DNA from: Carya illinoinensis
Lineage: Eukaryota > Streptophyta > Magnoliopsida > Fagales > Juglandaceae
Assembly (NCBI RefSeq): GCF_018687715.1
Contig: NC_056758.1
Span: 27,819,967-27,883,966, forward strand
DNA length: 64,000 bases
Direction: 5' to 3'
Shown: one piece after another, positions 61,030-64,000 of the stretch
Numbering within the stretch: the first letter of the stretch is position 1
Layout: each line of letters opens with the position of its first letter
Program-made: the position numbers and the translations under genes
The notes under the pieces: model-generated
The model's database searches: none
The model's input: the letters and a program-made list of their open reading frames with translations, nothing else
What the model was told of the DNA's origin: nothing

Positions 61030-62220
61030 CTCCTACGAAAGGGTGAGGTTTTTGTCTTTGCTTAGAGCAAAGGGCGAGAATTCACGTTAACAGACCAAGA
61101 GAAACAATGAGTCACAATGACAAAAGAAGAGCTTCAATGTGCAGTTAGTGCAAAGAAATTCTGCTTAATGTTACTATTGGTATCTGAACGAATAGTTAAC
61201 AAGGAGGCTTTTCGCACCATGATGTCCAAGGTATGGGGACCGGAGGGATGGGTTCAGTTCAAAGATATGGGAAACAACCGTTTTTTGGTGGAGTTCCAAC
61301 GTGAACAAGACAAAGCCAGGGTTCTATAGGGGAAATCATGGACATTCGACAGGTACCTGGTCTGTATGGAAGACATGGACTGGTTGATTTCCCCAAACGA
61401 AATAAACTTTGTTTATGAATCTTTCTGGATTCAGATCTTTAACATGCCACTAGGGAGTATGACCTCGGCTATAGGCAACTTGGTTGGTAAGGGCCTGGGA
61501 GAGATAATAGAGATTGACACCGATAGTTCAGGATGTGCATGGGGCCAATTCCTATGCATGAAGGTTAAGATAAACATCACCAATCCCCTGATCCGAGGTA
61601 GGCTCCTAAACTTCAACGACAAACTCCTATGGCTTCCAGTAAAATATGAGCGCCTTCTATCCTTTTGTTTCCATTGTGGTACCATAAATCATAAGGAAGG
61701 TGGACGCACCAAAGCCAAACGAGGCAACTTAGAGACCTACAAGCCAGAATATGGGCCTTGGCTTCGAGCCACCCCCCCAAAACTTGGTAGCCTCTCACCC
61801 AAGAGATTTGAGGGTGGTGATAGGAGTGGAACAGACCAACCATGGCGGAAGGAGGGTCTTGTCGAAGGGGAAGCAGTTGGTAGGATAGAGTTGAGGCCTG
61901 ACTTGTCAGGCTTTTCCCTTAATCAAGCTGCAAATGGGGAGGATAACAAGGAGAACTGCCCCATAAGGAAAGTTGACTTACCTAACCAAAAGCCTAGGCT
62001 AGGCTAGAAAGAGTATGGGCAGAAAGTTGATTTACCACAGAGGGAAGACCTACCTACTACCATAACACAAAATGAGGTACCTCCCAACCCCACCAGCCTG
62101 CCCACCACTGTGTTTCAAGGCTTCAACAAAGGCAGCTCTATACTCGCTGGAAAAGACAAGTCAAAGAGGACCCAACTAAACAAGGCCCAACGTGGCAGTA
62201 CCCTTCTGGGTGACCTAGGC
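61030..62220 (+). pseudogene. LINE ORF1 (DUF4283/CCHC gag-like) fragment
   Basis: One frame from MTKEELQCAV (61117) to KPRLG (62007), broken by a TAG at 61327. It contains the DUF4283-type segment (WGPEGWVQFKDMGNNRFLVEF, RYLVCMEDMDWL, FWIQIFNMPLG) and a zinc knuckle CFHCGTINHKEGGR (about 61664). The fourth ligand position is Arg (CGC) where Cys (TGC) is expected. A charged, Pro-rich tail follows. No RT follows; the copy ends near 62220 where a CCGGGT-rich repeat begins. Nucleic-acid chaperone ORF1 of plant L1 elements, inactive. Confidence 0.8.
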
Positions 62221-62224
62221 TCAT

Positions 62225-62413
62225 CACTAGGACTGTTCATCCGGGTTCCAACCCAGAAACCCGGGTACACCCGGATCGCAACCCGGGTCTCAAATCTGGG
62301 CCAGAACCCGGACCGGGTTAAGCCGGGTCAGATCCGGTCCGGAACCCGGATGTATCCGGATTTTGAAAAAATCGGATTCTGGGTTTCGGATTGAACCCGG
62401 TTTTTTTTTTTTG
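62225..62413. repeat. CCGGGT-rich repeat
   Basis: Starts CTAGGACTGTTCATCCGGGT. It has about ten AACCCGG/CCGGGT motifs in both orientations over 175 bp and ends in a poly-T. It resembles the subterminal zone of non-autonomous hAT-like elements, but no matching right terminus is present. Confidence 0.55.
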
Positions 62414-64000
62414 TCCTGTTAGCAAATTGCAAGCACAACAGAGCCATAATCTTCACTCTTCAGTGCCAACATTTTTTTTTTTACTCGAATGTAAACATCT
62501 TTGAAAAATGCGTGAAGCAGTGCTGCCACAATAATGACATTATACGAACTTCTGCAATTGTTCCTGTAGCTTTTGTGGATAAACATAAGGGGGTGATCAA
62601 CATTTGAGTTAACCATCTTTACCAGAGAGAAGCATTTCTAAATTGCATTATCTGTTTGGATGCTTCCACTGTTAAATTGGTAAGTTAAATCATACTCTCC
62701 CCATCACCTATAAGTACATAGAGGTTAAAGGGGTAAATTTTAAACCCCCCTTCCCACAAAAAAAAAAAAAAAAAAAAAAAAAAAAGAAAAAGAAAAAAAT
62801 GGATCTAAAACTATCAGCTATTAGCTCAAATCAAGTAACTCAAATTAAGCCAAAAACCTGTGCTACTTGCTTACTCCTTACAATCATAAACTACCAAAAA
62901 ATACAAGAAAGAAAAGGTCAATGCCACCATTGGCCCACAAAACTGCTGCTATTGGCGCTTCGCAGATAGTGTAAGCTCACTCTTTTTTCTGGGTTGTCTT
63001 GCACCCAGAGCAGGGGAAGTACTAAATCCCATCTAACCTCTCAACATGAGAACATGAGCTTCTTTTTCATCAACATGCTTTTCCTTTCTTAGTACTTAAT
63101 TCGACTAACAGATAAGACTTCAAGTCTCTGCAATCACATATACAGAATACATTATATCACCAACCATACCAAAAAAGGAAAAAAAAAAAAAAAACTAAAA
63201 ATTACCCCTTTAAAGTCAACGCCATCACCACATTAGTGTTAATTGGCCAATGAACAAAATTTGCACACGTATTTTACTAATTTGTCCATACCCTAGCATC
63301 ACACAAATACTCCACATATATATATTTTTTAAATGAGTGATGTTTGCAAAAGGTCAAACCCATTCCAAAAAATCTTATGTCTCCATGGCTCACTTGATTT
63401 TGCATGACCCCAATCAAAATTTCTTACAACTCAATATTAACCAACTTCAGTGGATGCATACTCAATATTAACCAACTCAATATATGCTGGCATGGGAAGT
63501 GAAAAGTGAGCAAGTATATTCCTGCAATGTAATGGTTTCTCCCTAAAGTTTTCATCTTTCATGCTTAGAAACCCAAGAAATTATCCCAAAATCAATAATC
63601 TGAAATACTTGCTAAACCCAGATTGGGAAAAAAAAAAACAATTATAATATTAAGTGAGCATAAGTTTTCATGCATGGGTCATCAATAATCTGAACTACTT
63701 ATTAACCCAGATTCAAAATCACACAAATATTTAGAAAAAAGAAAATGCAGATCTGAACTAAGAAAAAAGATTTCCTTCAGATGACTCGAGACACAGATAT
63801 GTTCAGATCTAAAAAAAAAATTGTTTGTTCCTGAGTGGAAAAACAGAGAGGACATCTAAAATTGTTCAGATATAAGGAAAAACAGAGGCAACATTTTGAC
63901 TCCGATCTGTACCCAAAAAATAAAAAATAAAAACTGTTCGAAATTTTTAGACAGATATCTGTAGGAAATTTCGACTCAGAAAGCAAAACACTTAGACAAA
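62414..64000. other. Intergenic, AT-rich
   Basis: Poly(A) tract at about 62758-62785 and several short A runs. No convincing gene; one weak exon candidate on the minus strand at 62949-63032. Confidence 0.4.

Overview
This 64 kb window is nuclear DNA from a flowering plant. It has AT-rich intergenic sequence, GT-AG introns, plant nuclear gene families, an Au-type SINE, and dense LTR, LINE and MITE content. The gene and repeat mix fits a woody eudicot, possibly Fagales, but I cannot fix the species by reading.

I support four intact-looking protein genes. (1) 1-4602, minus: a mitochondrial carrier whose last exon lies outside the window. (2) 8699-12583, plus: the U1 snRNP protein U1-C, five exons, 197 aa. 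(3) 49238-50056, plus: an intronless short-chain dehydrogenase/reductase (SDR) with a TATA box. (4) 52353-58112, minus: a ten-exon, 516-aa DHQ-dehydratase/shikimate-dehydrogenase family protein. Its SDH domain carries the substitutions known for quinate dehydrogenases, and its dehydratase domain has lost the catalytic His. Splice sites and phases close for genes 1, 2 and 4.

Layout: carrier (1-4.6 kb); 5'-truncated LINE, minus (5.1-7.9 kb); U1-C, with an Au SINE and an antisense gypsy gag fossil in its introns (8.7-12.6 kb); Tourist-like MITE (12.9-13.3 kb); decayed 3.5-kb PIF/Harbinger element (15.46-18.99 kb). From about 19.2 to 45.7 kb lies a nest built on a Ty3/gypsy chromovirus. It holds a 4.76-kb apparent solo LTR with a hAT element inside, an Athila-type element with both LTRs, a 274-bp TRIM, and a LINE that itself carries a solo LTR. 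After that come an RPL7 processed pseudogene (47.3-48.0 kb), the SDR, the quinate/shikimate enzyme, more MITEs, and a lone LINE ORF1 fragment (61.0-62.2 kb).

I see no new multi-gene system. The most interesting biology is the bifunctional-enzyme paralogue with a remodelled SDH pocket and a degenerate dehydratase site. The most interesting structure is the nested transposon stack, where most insertions can be dated relative to each other by target-site duplications and by host frames that resume on the far side. Two GC-rich blocks in inverted orientation around the SDR gene (48.02 and 52.16 kb) look like assembly trouble.
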